DNA of 23,345 bases, from assembly GCA_937888725.1 (NCBI GenBank), contig CALARE010000070.1, positions 1-23,345 on the forward strand, in the 5' to 3' direction. Positions 5,655 to 13,701 of this stretch are shown here, one piece after another (positions within the stretch are counted from its first letter, which is position 1; each line of letters opens with the position of its first letter). Source of the stretch: an uncultured Alphaproteobacteria bacterium. GTDB lineage: Bacteria > Pseudomonadota > Alphaproteobacteria > CAAHEQ01 > UBA3637. A program made the translations under genes and the position numbers. Below the pieces are notes generated by a model that made no database searches, was not told the DNA's origin, and saw only the letters and a list, made by a program, of their open reading frames with translations.

Positions 5655-8048
5655 ATGCACGGATTACCACCGTTGATTACGGATTTAACACTTATTTCAA
5701 TATATGCGGGTTTGATAACTTTGCTATTTAAATGGTTAAAACAACCTGTTGTATTAGGATATGTGTTAGCTGGCATTATTGCAGGGCCGTATTTAACATT
5801 ATTCCCTTCTGTAACTGATAAGGAAAATATCACCATTTGGGCCGATATTGGTGTTATCTTTTTGCTTTTTAGTTTGGGTCTTGAATTTAGTTTTAAAAAA
5901 ATACTTAATGTTGGGAAAACCGCTGTTATCACAGGTATGATGAATTTGGTTTTTCTTTTGTTTATCGGTTATTCAACAGGGCTTTTCCTTGGTTGGTCAC
6001 CGATGAATAGTCTCTTTTTGGGTGGGATGATATCTATGTCGTCCACAACCATTATTATCAAAGCTTTTGAAGAACTTAATCTTAAAAAAATGAAATTTAC
6101 GGATTTAGTCTTTGGTGTTTTAATTATTGAAGACATTGTCGGGATTTTGCTATTGGTTTTGTTGCCAACTGTTGCATTAAGTCAAAGTGTGAATGGGATT
6201 GAATTGCTCATTAGCACGATGAAGTTGACATTTTTCCTTGTCCTATGTTTTGTAATTGGTATTTATATTGTACCAACATTTATGAAAAAAATATCAAAAT
6301 ATTTAAATGATGAAACGCTTCTTATTACAGCGGTTGCTCTTTGTTTGGGTATGGTTTTGTTAGCAACATCATCAGGTTTTTCTTCAGCTTTAGGTGCTTT
6401 TATTATGGGAGCAATTTTAGCTGGATCTGATGTGGCAAACAGGATTGAACGGATTTTAAAACCCGTAAAAGATTTCTTTGGTGCGGTGTTCTTTGTTTCG
6501 GTTGGTATGCTTGTAAATCCAGCTATGTTTATCCAATATGCGGAACCTATTTTATATATTTCATTGATTGTTATTTTAGGAAAAGTATTCTTTTCTTGTC
6601 TTGGATTTATTATTTCTGGCCAAACACCTAGAACAGCCATCCTATGTGGTTTTTCGTTGGCACAAGTGGGTGAGTTTGCATTTATTATTGCCTCTTTGGG
6701 TTTAAGTTTGGGTGTTTTAAATAAAGAGGTTTATCCAATCATCGTTGCTGTTTCTGTATTTACGACTTTCACGACACCTTTGATGATAAAATCTGCAGTT
6801 CCTTTTTACAATAAAGTAAAAGATTCGATGCCTCTTAATATGAAAGAATTTATCAAAAAAACATTAATGCAATATCGTACAGATAAAAATGAAGATAATA
6901 ATGTTTGGAATGCATTATTTAAAGCTTATTTTTTAAGGATTTTATTGTTCTCAATTATCTTAATTGGCATTATGAATCTTTCATTCCACTTGTTGCAACC
7001 ATTGTTTTTAGAAGTTATCCCAGGTATATTAGGGCGACTTATTGTTGCATTTTTAACGCTCGGTATGATGGCTCCATTTTTAAATGCATTGCTTGTTGTA
7101 AAAGGTAAATTTTCAAAGTTATATATTGATTTGTGGATTGAAAAAAAAGCCAATAGGCTACCTCTATTAATGTTAACGGCATTTAAAGTGTTGATTGTTG
7201 GACTATTTGTAATGATAGTTGTTCACCAGCTTTTAACAATTAATCCGTATGTGACCTTTGCTTTGGTTGTATTGACAATTTCACTACTTTTTAAATCACA
7301 GTGGATTGCTGAGCAGTATATGAAAATTGAAACACATTTTTTGATTAACCTTAATCGTGAACAAATTGAAAATCAGATTAAAGAAATGGAAAAAGAAACT
7401 GTTTCAGAAAAAGATTGGTTGGATTCTTCTTTAGAGGTTTTGGTTGGTAAGTTAACAAAAGAAAGTGATTTAGTTGGTAAATATTTAAGAGAAACTTCCC
7501 TGCGTGAAAAATATGCAATGAATATTTTTAAGATTATTCGTGGGGAACAAATTATCAATATTCCACGTTCTAATGAGCAATTGTTTGAAGGGGATGAGTT
7601 AACGTTTGTTGGAACAGGTAAGCAGTTGGCAAAATTTAAATCAAGTGCCCAGAAAAAAGGTGTAGAATTTGTGGATTTTGAAACACCCCTTACTTTACAT
7701 GATTATATTGTGAATCAAGGAAAAGACCCTTCATCGAAAGATAAAACGGTTTTACTTAGTTGTGCATTTTTGGTAACGCCTAATTCGGGTTTAGTAAATC
7801 ATAATATTGTTGATGCTGAAATTCGTAATAAAACGAAGTGCTTGGTTATTGGTGTTGAAAGAAAATCATCGCTATTTATCAATCCTGAATCAGCCTTTTC
7901 TTTTAAAGAAGATGATTTAATTTGGTTGTTGGGTGACAAAAAGTCTATGACGCAAGAAGTGTTGCATCAGGCGGAACTTAATGAAGATGCCGTGCCAGCA
8001 AAAGCAAGTTTAATAAATTCATCACAACCTGTTGAAGAAACGATATAG
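5655..8048 (+). CDS. CPA2-family cation/proton antiporter with two RCK-C-like domains
   Basis: A 797-residue inner-membrane antiporter. Residues 1-385 form the Na+/H+-exchanger fold of the Kef/CPA2 family: GYVLAGIIAGP near 34-44, FSLGLEF near 76-82, MSSTTIIIKAFEEL near 128-141, GAFIMGAILAGSD near 247-259, AQVGEFAFIIASLGLS near 336-351. Residues about 415-560 add four further hydrophobic segments. The tail has two TrkA-C/RCK_C-like units, about 600-665 (ending GDELTFVGT) and 700-770 (ending EDDLIWLLGD). No GxGxxG Rossmann NAD domain (RCK-N) of the KefB/KefC type is seen, so gating by NAD(H)/glutathione adducts as in KefC is unlikely. The ion is probably K+ or Na+. A strong ribosome binding site GGGGGA precedes the ATG. 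The 86-base gap after uup holds a weak promoter-like pair (TTGATT 5589, TAAAAA 5612). Confidence 0.88.
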   Translation: MHGLPPLITDLTLISIYAGLITLLFKWLKQPVVLGYVLAGIIAGPYLTLFPSVTDKENITIWADIGVIFLLFSLGLEFSFKKILNVGKTAVITGMMNLVFLLFIGYSTGLFLGWSPMNSLFLGGMISMSSTTIIIKAFEELNLKKMKFTDLVFGVLIIEDIVGILLLVLLPTVALSQSVNGIELLISTMKLTFFLVLCFVIGIYIVPTFMKKISKYLNDETLLITAVALCLGMVLLATSSGFSSALGAFIMGAILAGSDVANRIERILKPVKDFFGAVFFVSVGMLVNPAMFIQYAEPILYISLIVILGKVFFSCLGFIISGQTPRTAILCGFSLAQVGEFAFIIASLGLSLGVLNKEVYPIIVAVSVFTTFTTPLMIKSAVPFYNKVKDSMPLNMKEFIKKTLMQYRTDKNEDNNVWNALFKAYFLRILLFSIILIGIMNLSFHLLQPLFLEVIPGILGRLIVAFLTLGMMAPFLNALLVVKGKFSKLYIDLWIEKKANRLPLLMLTAFKVLIVGLFVMIVVHQLLTINPYVTFALVVLTISLLFKSQWIAEQYMKIETHFLINLNREQIENQIKEMEKETVSEKDWLDSSLEVLVGKLTKESDLVGKYLRETSLREKYAMNIFKIIRGEQIINIPRSNEQLFEGDELTFVGTGKQLAKFKSSAQKKGVEFVDFETPLTLHDYIVNQGKDPSSKDKTVLLSCAFLVTPNSGLVNHNIVDAEIRNKTKCLVIGVERKSSLFINPESAFSFKEDDLIWLLGDKKSMTQEVLHQAELNEDAVPAKASLINSSQPVEETI

Positions 8049-8050
8049 TA

Positions 8051-8075
8051 AAAAAGCTCTTTTTAGAGCTTTTTT
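8051..8075 (+). terminator. Rho-independent terminator of the antiporter gene
   Basis: AAAAAGCTCT (8051-8060), TTTT loop, AGAGCTTTTT (8065-8074), then more T. It starts two bases after the TAG. Confidence 0.85.
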
Positions 8076-8095
8076 CTTTAAAATTATTTTTACTA

Positions 8096-8124
8096 CTTGA
8101 AAATAAAAGCATATCTACCTATGT
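8096..8124 (+). promoter_or_regulatory. Sigma32 (RpoH) heat-shock promoter of clpB
   Basis: CTTGAAA (8096-8102), 15-base spacer, CCTATGT (8118-8124). The -35 matches the RpoH consensus fully and the -10 differs from CCCATnT at one base. It lies 24 bases before the clpB start and behind a terminator, so clpB is its own heat-inducible unit. Confidence 0.7.
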
Positions 8125-8148
8125 GTAAAAAAAAGAAAGAGGTGTCAC

Positions 8149-10656
8149 ATGAATCATGAAAAATTAACAGATAGGTCTAAAGGGTTTATTCAATCTGCAG
8201 AAGGTTTGGCTGTTCGTAATAATAATCAATTTTTATTACCTGTTCATTTGTTTAAAGTTCTTTTGGATGATAAAGAAGGTTTGGCGTTTTCTTTGCTTAA
8301 AAAAGCGGATGTTAAAGTGGAAGAATTGTATCGACAACTTGAAACGGAAATTGATGCACTACCACGTGTTCAAGGACAATCTGTGCAAACAGCTGTATCT
8401 CAAGATTTTTTAAAAGTTCTTGATAAAGCGGAGCAATTGTCTGAAAAAGCAAAAGATTCATATGTGACGGTTGAACGGTTATTACAGGCATTATCTTTAA
8501 ATCCAAAATATCAGATTGACAATCAAAAATTAAATGATGTTATTAATCAAATGCGACAAGGTAGAACGGCACAATCGCCTACAGCAGAAGATAATTTTGA
8601 AGCACTTAAAAAGTATGCAATTGATTTTACTGAGCGTGCATTACAAGGACGGCTAGATCCTGTTATCGGTCGTGATGAGGAGATTAGGCATACGATTCAA
8701 GTTCTTTCACGAAGAACAAAAAATAATCCTATTTTAATTGGTGAGCCTGGTGTTGGAAAAACAGCTATTGTTGAAGGGTTGGCATTGCGTATTGTGAATA
8801 AAGATGTGCCAGAAGCACTTACACACAAAAGATTAATGGGACTTGATATGGGGGCTCTTATTGCAGGAGCGAAATATCGTGGTGAGTTTGAGGAACGATT
8901 AAAAGCTGTTTTAGATGAGGTAAAATCTTCAAATGGGTCTGTGATTTTATTTATTGATGAAATGCATACGGTTGTTGGGGCGGGTGCAAACACGGGTTCC
9001 ATGGATGCTTCAAATTTATTAAAACCAGCATTGGCACGCGGTGAATTGCATTGTGTTGGTGCAACGACACTTAAGGAATATCAAAAATATATCGAAAAGG
9101 ATCAAGCATTTGCCCGTAGATTTCAACCAGTTTATGTGAGTGAACCAAAAGTTGAAGAAACAATTTCTATTTTAAGAGGAATTAAAGAAAAATACGAACT
9201 TCATCATGGTGTTCGTATAGCAGATGCGGCTTTAGTTGCAGCTGCTGTTATGTCAAACAGATATATTTCAGATCGATTTTTGCCTGATAAAGCCATTGAT
9301 TTGATGGATGAGGCGGCTAGTAAGTTACGAATGAGTATTGATTCAAAACCCGAGGAATTGGATGAATTAGATAGGCGTTTGGTACAACTTAAAATTGAAC
9401 GTGAAGCGTTAAAAAAAGAAACAGATACAGCTTCAAAAGAACGACTTGAAAAAATTGAAAATGAGGTAGAGCAACTTGAAAAACAATCGGTTGAAGAAAA
9501 TGCTATTTGGAATAAACACAAACACAATTTGCAAGAAGCATCTCTTTTAAGAGAAAAACTGGATAAGGCTAAAACAGATGTTGAAAAAGCTTTGCGTGAT
9601 GGTTTGTATGAAAAAGTTGGGGAATTGCAATATAAAATAATTCCTGATTTGGAAAAAAAGATTTCTATTTTAGATGAGGAAAATCAAAAACAACGGGCAA
9701 GTGAAATTGTAACACCCGATTTAATAGCATCTATTGTATCAAAATGGACAGGTATTCCAACGGATAAATTGCTTGGTAGTGAAAAAGAAAAATTAATTCA
9801 TATGGAAAATGAAATTATTAAAAAAGTTGTTGGTCAAGATATGGCAGTAAAAGCCGTTTCAAATGCTGTTCGTCGTTCAAGATCTGGTTTAAATGATCCA
9901 AACCGCCCAATAGGTTCTTTTTTGTTTTTAGGGCCAACGGGTGTTGGAAAAACAGAACTTGCAAAAGCGTTAGCAACTTTTTTGTTTGATGAAGAAAAAG
10001 CCTTTATTCGGATTGACATGTCTGAATATATGGAAAAACATGCTGTTTCAAGATTGTTGGGTGCACCTCCAGGATATGTTGGGTATGAAGAAGGTGGTGT
10101 ATTAACTGAAGCCGTTCGACGTAGACCTTATCAAGTCATTTTATTTGACGAGGTTGAAAAGGCTCATCCAGATGTTTTTAATGTCCTCTTGCAGGTTTTA
10201 GATGAGGGGCATTTAACAGATGGTCAAGGTAGAACAGTTGATTTTAAAAATACATTTTTAATTTTGACATCAAATTTGGTCACATCATCTAATCAAAATG
10301 AGATGATGAAAATGCTTAAAAGTTTTTTTAAACCAGAATTTATCAATAGGCTTGATGAAATTATTATTTTTAATCATTTAAAAAAAGAGGATATTAGAAA
10401 GATTGTAGATATACAATTTCAAAAGCTTGAACAGCGGTTAAAAGAACGCCATCTTTCAATTTTATTGGATGAAACAGCAAAGGATTGGCTTGTAGAACGA
10501 GGATATGATGAAGAATTTGGAGCAAGACCTCTTAAGCGGTTGTTTCAACAAGAGGTTGAAAATCCTTTAGCCTTTAAATTGTTAGAAGGACAATACAAAG
10601 AAGGGGATAAAATTATTGTTTCAGCAAAAGGTGAACATTTAATTTTTAAAAAGTAG
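8149..10656 (+). CDS. clpB: ATP-dependent disaggregase ClpB
   Basis: A cytosolic hexameric Hsp100 chaperone that pulls proteins out of aggregates together with DnaK/DnaJ. The 835 residues carry an N-terminal Clp_N double repeat (about 1-140), NBD1 with Walker A GEPGVGKT (198-205) and Walker B FIDE (268-271), a KYRGEF pore loop near 243, and the coiled-coil M domain (about 395-515). NBD2 has Walker A GPTGVGKT (595-602), pore loop GYVGYEEGG and Walker B FDEVEKAHP (D667/E668). The C-terminal D2-small domain contains GARPLKR. There is no ClpP-binding IGF/IGL loop of the ClpA type, and the long M domain identifies ClpB. It is slightly shorter than E. coli ClpB (857). The ribosome binding site AAAGAGGTG precedes the ATG. 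The stop codon abuts the stop codon of the convergent tcdA gene. Confidence 0.97.
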   Translation: MNHEKLTDRSKGFIQSAEGLAVRNNNQFLLPVHLFKVLLDDKEGLAFSLLKKADVKVEELYRQLETEIDALPRVQGQSVQTAVSQDFLKVLDKAEQLSEKAKDSYVTVERLLQALSLNPKYQIDNQKLNDVINQMRQGRTAQSPTAEDNFEALKKYAIDFTERALQGRLDPVIGRDEEIRHTIQVLSRRTKNNPILIGEPGVGKTAIVEGLALRIVNKDVPEALTHKRLMGLDMGALIAGAKYRGEFEERLKAVLDEVKSSNGSVILFIDEMHTVVGAGANTGSMDASNLLKPALARGELHCVGATTLKEYQKYIEKDQAFARRFQPVYVSEPKVEETISILRGIKEKYELHHGVRIADAALVAAAVMSNRYISDRFLPDKAIDLMDEAASKLRMSIDSKPEELDELDRRLVQLKIEREALKKETDTASKERLEKIENEVEQLEKQSVEENAIWNKHKHNLQEASLLREKLDKAKTDVEKALRDGLYEKVGELQYKIIPDLEKKISILDEENQKQRASEIVTPDLIASIVSKWTGIPTDKLLGSEKEKLIHMENEIIKKVVGQDMAVKAVSNAVRRSRSGLNDPNRPIGSFLFLGPTGVGKTELAKALATFLFDEEKAFIRIDMSEYMEKHAVSRLLGAPPGYVGYEEGGVLTEAVRRRPYQVILFDEVEKAHPDVFNVLLQVLDEGHLTDGQGRTVDFKNTFLILTSNLVTSSNQNEMMKMLKSFFKPEFINRLDEIIIFNHLKKEDIRKIVDIQFQKLEQRLKERHLSILLDETAKDWLVERGYDEEFGARPLKRLFQQEVENPLAFKLLEGQYKEGDKIIVSAKGEHLIFKK

Positions 10657-11382
10657 TTAGGATTTATTTGCTAAATAAAGGATTGCTTCATGTGCACAAG
10701 TTAATCCGAAAATGCCTGTGACAGTTATAAGTGAACCCATGGGCCGTCTGCCATTTTCAATTTCCTCTGTGGGGGCAAGGGCTTTTTTGTCTGAAACACA
10801 TTCATCTGAAAAAACAACGGGGAATTTGAGAGAAACGCCACGCCGTCTTAATCGTTGACGAACAAAAGCTGCCAAAGGACATTCAATTGTTTTATGAAAA
10901 GACGTTACTTTTATACGGGATAAATCCGTTTTAAGTGCAGCTCCCATCGATGAAATAAAGGGAATTTTTCTGTTAAGTAGTTCTTCAATAAAAAGGCTTT
11001 TCGCATTCACAGAATCGATAGCATCAATAACATAATCAGGTGCTATATCGAAAATTGAAGACATTGTTTCTGTTGAAATTTTTAAATTTTTTTGTGTAAT
11101 TTTTATTTCGGGATTGATAGATATAAGACGCTCAGCTACGGCATCTGTTTTTAAAACGCCCAGCGTATTTTGAGTTGCGAATAATTGACGATTTAAATTT
11201 GTTTCATCAAAAACATCAAAATCAATAACAATAACGTGTCCAATCCCCGCTCTTACCAATGCTTCAAGTGCAAACCCACCAACAGCACCACAGCCTGCAA
11301 CAAGAACAGTTGATTTTTTTAAATTTTCAATTCCTTGTTGGCCGAGTAAAAGAGTTGTCCTTGCGTCTTTTGATTGTAGCAT
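10657..11382 (-). CDS. tcdA: tRNA threonylcarbamoyladenosine dehydratase TcdA
   Basis: An E1-like ATP-dependent enzyme that cyclises t6A37 of ANN-decoding tRNAs to ct6A (family ThiF/MoeB/CsdL). The 241 residues contain the nucleotide-binding GCGAVGG (30-36), the DxxNLNRQ motif (59-66) with its Arg finger, K78 in GVLKTD, and DAIDSV (120-125). The subfamily-specific pieces are AALKTDLSRIKVTSF (about 148-162), the CPLAAFVRQRLRRRG segment (168-182), and GRRPMGSLITVTGIFGL (211-227). It is somewhat shorter than E. coli TcdA (268), mostly at the C terminus. It is translated after the TatD-family gene with only one base between stop and start (TAA-T-ATG) and an AAGGA ribosome binding site inside that gene, so it is translationally coupled. 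Confidence 0.93.
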   Translation of the reverse strand: MLQSKDARTTLLLGQQGIENLKKSTVLVAGCGAVGGFALEALVRAGIGHVIVIDFDVFDETNLNRQLFATQNTLGVLKTDAVAERLISINPEIKITQKNLKISTETMSSIFDIAPDYVIDAIDSVNAKSLFIEELLNRKIPFISSMGAALKTDLSRIKVTSFHKTIECPLAAFVRQRLRRRGVSLKFPVVFSDECVSDKKALAPTEEIENGRRPMGSLITVTGIFGLTCAHEAILYLANKS

Positions 11383-11383
11383 A

Positions 11384-12049
11384 TTAAATTCCTTTATTAT
11401 AATTTATAAAATTTTGAAAGTTTTTATAAAGTTGTTGTGGTGAAATATTTATTTTTTGAACAAAAGTGATGATATCAACTGGTGATCTGCCATGATGCGG
11501 TGAATCTGTTTCAACAAGTAGTTTTTCAATAGGGAATAAAGATAAATTTTTTGGATTATCAATTGAAAAATACGCATCATATTTTGATAATTTTTGAATA
11601 ATATCGCAAGAGGCATTACATTTATGAAAAAGATACCGCAAATGAGGATATTGTTTTATAATCTGAAGAATTATATGCCATGATTTAACGGTATGGATAT
11701 GTACAGGACGATTGTATTTTTGGGCTAGGTTTAATTGTTTTTTTAAAATATCTAATTGTTGTTCTTGATGTTTTTTTGAATAATCTAAACCAATTTCTCC
11801 TATCATAAGTGTTTGATTTTGTTTTAATAAATTTTCCATTTTTTCTAACCAGTTAGAAGATAGGTTTTGGATAAACCAAGGATGTACACCTATAGTAGGA
11901 TATACATTTGGTATTTTTATTTGGATGTCTAAAATATTCATCCAATCATTTGGATTTGTCGCATTTATAATAAATGATTCGACCCCTTTTTTTTGGGCAA
12001 ATTTTAATGAGTCAATGTCCGTTATATGTATATGAGCGTCAAAATACAT
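11384..12049 (-). CDS. TatD-family metal-dependent hydrolase
   Basis: A TIM-barrel hydrolase of the TatD/YcfH type, whose members are DNases/exonucleases or D-aminoacyl-tRNA hydrolases. The 221 residues keep the metal and catalytic residues: DAHIH (D4, H6, H8), GEIGLDY (84-90, E85), VHIHTVK (H117, H119), FHKC (H142), and LLVETDSP (187-194, D192). It is about 40 residues shorter than typical TatD (about 260), with condensed loops and C terminus, so it fits a small divergent subfamily; I leave the symbol empty. The start ATG has an AAAGGATAA ribosome binding site. It is the first gene of a two-gene operon with tcdA; both may serve tRNA or nucleic-acid quality control, which is an inference. The divergent trkH gene starts 93 bases away. 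Confidence 0.88.
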   Translation of the reverse strand: MYFDAHIHITDIDSLKFAQKKGVESFIINATNPNDWMNILDIQIKIPNVYPTIGVHPWFIQNLSSNWLEKMENLLKQNQTLMIGEIGLDYSKKHQEQQLDILKKQLNLAQKYNRPVHIHTVKSWHIILQIIKQYPHLRYLFHKCNASCDIIQKLSKYDAYFSIDNPKNLSLFPIEKLLVETDSPHHGRSPVDIITFVQKINISPQQLYKNFQNFINYNKGI

Positions 12050-12094
12050 TATTTATCCTTTGTTATAAGCATATTTTATACTTTTTTATTGCTT

Positions 12095-12123
12095 TTGAAA
12101 AGAAATAAATTTAAACTTAAACT
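12095..12123 (+). promoter_or_regulatory. Candidate trkH promoter
   Basis: TTGAAA (12095-12100), 17-base spacer, TAAACT (12118-12123). The -10 is imperfect. It is followed by an AGGGGA ribosome binding site and the ATG at 12143. Confidence 0.35.
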
Positions 12124-12142
12124 AAAATAGGGGATTATAACA

Positions 12143-13606
12143 ATGAGATGGAATTCTATTTTTTCAATTATTGGTTTTATGATTGTGTTGTGTGGGTTTA
12201 TGATGATATTCCCAGCCACATTGGATTGGTTAGATGGTAATTTGTTTTTTGCTGGTATATTTTTAATAACAGCGGCATTAACTGTGGCATTTGGTAGTAT
12301 TTTATTATTGGTAACTGAACAACAGCAATCCCCTCTTAAAACAAAAGAAATGTTTGTTACAACAACATTAATTTGGGTTTTTTATACATTTTTTTGTGCA
12401 TTGCCGTATTTTTTTGCACTGTCAGACATTGGTTTTGTAAGGGCATTTTTTGAATCTGTTTCAGGTTTAACAACAACTGGTGCAACCATTTTTCAAGATT
12501 TAGATGTTTTACCAAGAGGGATTTTATTTTGGCGTTCATTAACCCATTGGATGGGCGGTCTTGGTATTTTAGTTGTTGCTATTTTGATTTTGCCAGCTTT
12601 ACGAATTGGTGGAATGCAATTGTTTAATATTGAAGTTTCAGGTGAGACAAATAGAGATTCACCGACTATTTTTCAAAGTGTATCAAGTATTTTAATTTAT
12701 TTTTTCTTTTTAACCGTTTTTGCAACAGTTTGCTTATATTTAGCAGGAATGAATATGTTTGATGCAATTAATCATGCAATGAGTGTTGTTGCAACGGGTG
12801 GTTTTTCAACACATAATGAGTCAATCGCATATTTTAATAGTTCACTCATTGAATGGATTATTATTTTATTTATGTTTTGGGGTGGTTTTCCTTTGATGAT
12901 GGGGATTTATTTGTTTCGTAATCATTTTGATCTGATTCGCAAAAATGATCAAATTAAGTTATATTGTTATCTTATTTTGGGCGTTGTGTTTCTTTTAAGT
13001 TTTTTAAGATGGATGTCTGTTTCATTTGATAATGCCCAATTATCATCTATTTTGCGAACAACGGTATTTGCAGTGACGGCTGTTGTGACTTCAACAGGAT
13101 TTACATTGGATAATTATCAATTATGGGGTTCATGGGCGGTTGTTATTTTTATGTTTTTGATGTTGCCAGGAGGGTGTACGGGTTCAACAACTGGTGGAAT
13201 AAAACAGTTTCGTGTATCTGTTATGATGAAAATTATTCATTCAAAACTAAAAACGACAGCACGACCGCATGGTGTTTTTATTCCAAGATATGGAGATAAC
13301 CCTATCAGTGAAGATGTTGTTTTTGGTGTGTTGACTTTTATTAGTTTATATTTGGTTTGCTTGCTATTTGGTACACTTGCATTATCGTTTTGTGATTTAG
13401 ATTTTGTAACTTGTTTTTCAGGAGCAATAAGTGCACTCTCAAATATTGGACCTGCTCTTGGAAATGAAATCGGCCCTGATAAAACATTTGCGTTTTTACC
13501 ATCTTCAGCACTTTTTATTCTTTCATTTCTAATGATATTGGGGCGTTTGGAGTTTGTTGCAATCTTAATTTTATTTTTCCCGTTTTTTTGGAAGAAAAAT
13601 ATTTAA
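12143..13606 (+). CDS. trkH: Trk-type potassium uptake protein TrkH
   Basis: The pore-forming subunit of Trk K+ uptake in the inner membrane. The 487 residues (E. coli TrkH 483) contain four selectivity-filter repeats: SGLTTTGAT (107-115), VVATGGFST (about 217-226), VTSTGFT (315-321) and LSNIGPALG (432-440). Each has the filter Gly, in a background of about ten hydrophobic helices, and the conserved LTHWMGGLGI segment (133-142) is present. The gating loop region LPGGCTGSTTGGIKQFR is also intact. The cytosolic NAD/ATP-binding partner TrkA is not encoded in this window and would be elsewhere. The strong AGGGGA ribosome binding site is 8 bases before the ATG. It is transcribed divergently from the TatD-family gene. 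Confidence 0.94.
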   Translation: MRWNSIFSIIGFMIVLCGFMMIFPATLDWLDGNLFFAGIFLITAALTVAFGSILLLVTEQQQSPLKTKEMFVTTTLIWVFYTFFCALPYFFALSDIGFVRAFFESVSGLTTTGATIFQDLDVLPRGILFWRSLTHWMGGLGILVVAILILPALRIGGMQLFNIEVSGETNRDSPTIFQSVSSILIYFFFLTVFATVCLYLAGMNMFDAINHAMSVVATGGFSTHNESIAYFNSSLIEWIIILFMFWGGFPLMMGIYLFRNHFDLIRKNDQIKLYCYLILGVVFLLSFLRWMSVSFDNAQLSSILRTTVFAVTAVVTSTGFTLDNYQLWGSWAVVIFMFLMLPGGCTGSTTGGIKQFRVSVMMKIIHSKLKTTARPHGVFIPRYGDNPISEDVVFGVLTFISLYLVCLLFGTLALSFCDLDFVTCFSGAISALSNIGPALGNEIGPDKTFAFLPSSALFILSFLMILGRLEFVAILILFFPFFWKKNI

Positions 13607-13614
13607 AAAATTGA

Positions 13615-13642
13615 TTGAAACTTCAAAAAGATATGCTATATT
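13615..13642 (+). promoter_or_regulatory. Promoter of the AsmA-family gene
   Basis: TTGAAA (13615-13620), 16-base spacer, TATATT (13637-13642), with TG at 13634-13635 forming an extended -10 (TGCTATATT). It lies 60 bases before the start codon. Confidence 0.6.
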
Positions 13643-13701
13643 GAAATTAGTCTTGAAAAAGATGGGGACACTTCTTTTAGAAATAAAAATTTGGAGATGA
13701 T

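Noticed and set aside
5655..8048. Naming the antiporter kefB or kefC
   Set aside because: It lacks the NAD-binding RCK-N domain and has a different tail with extra membrane segments and two RCK-C-like units.
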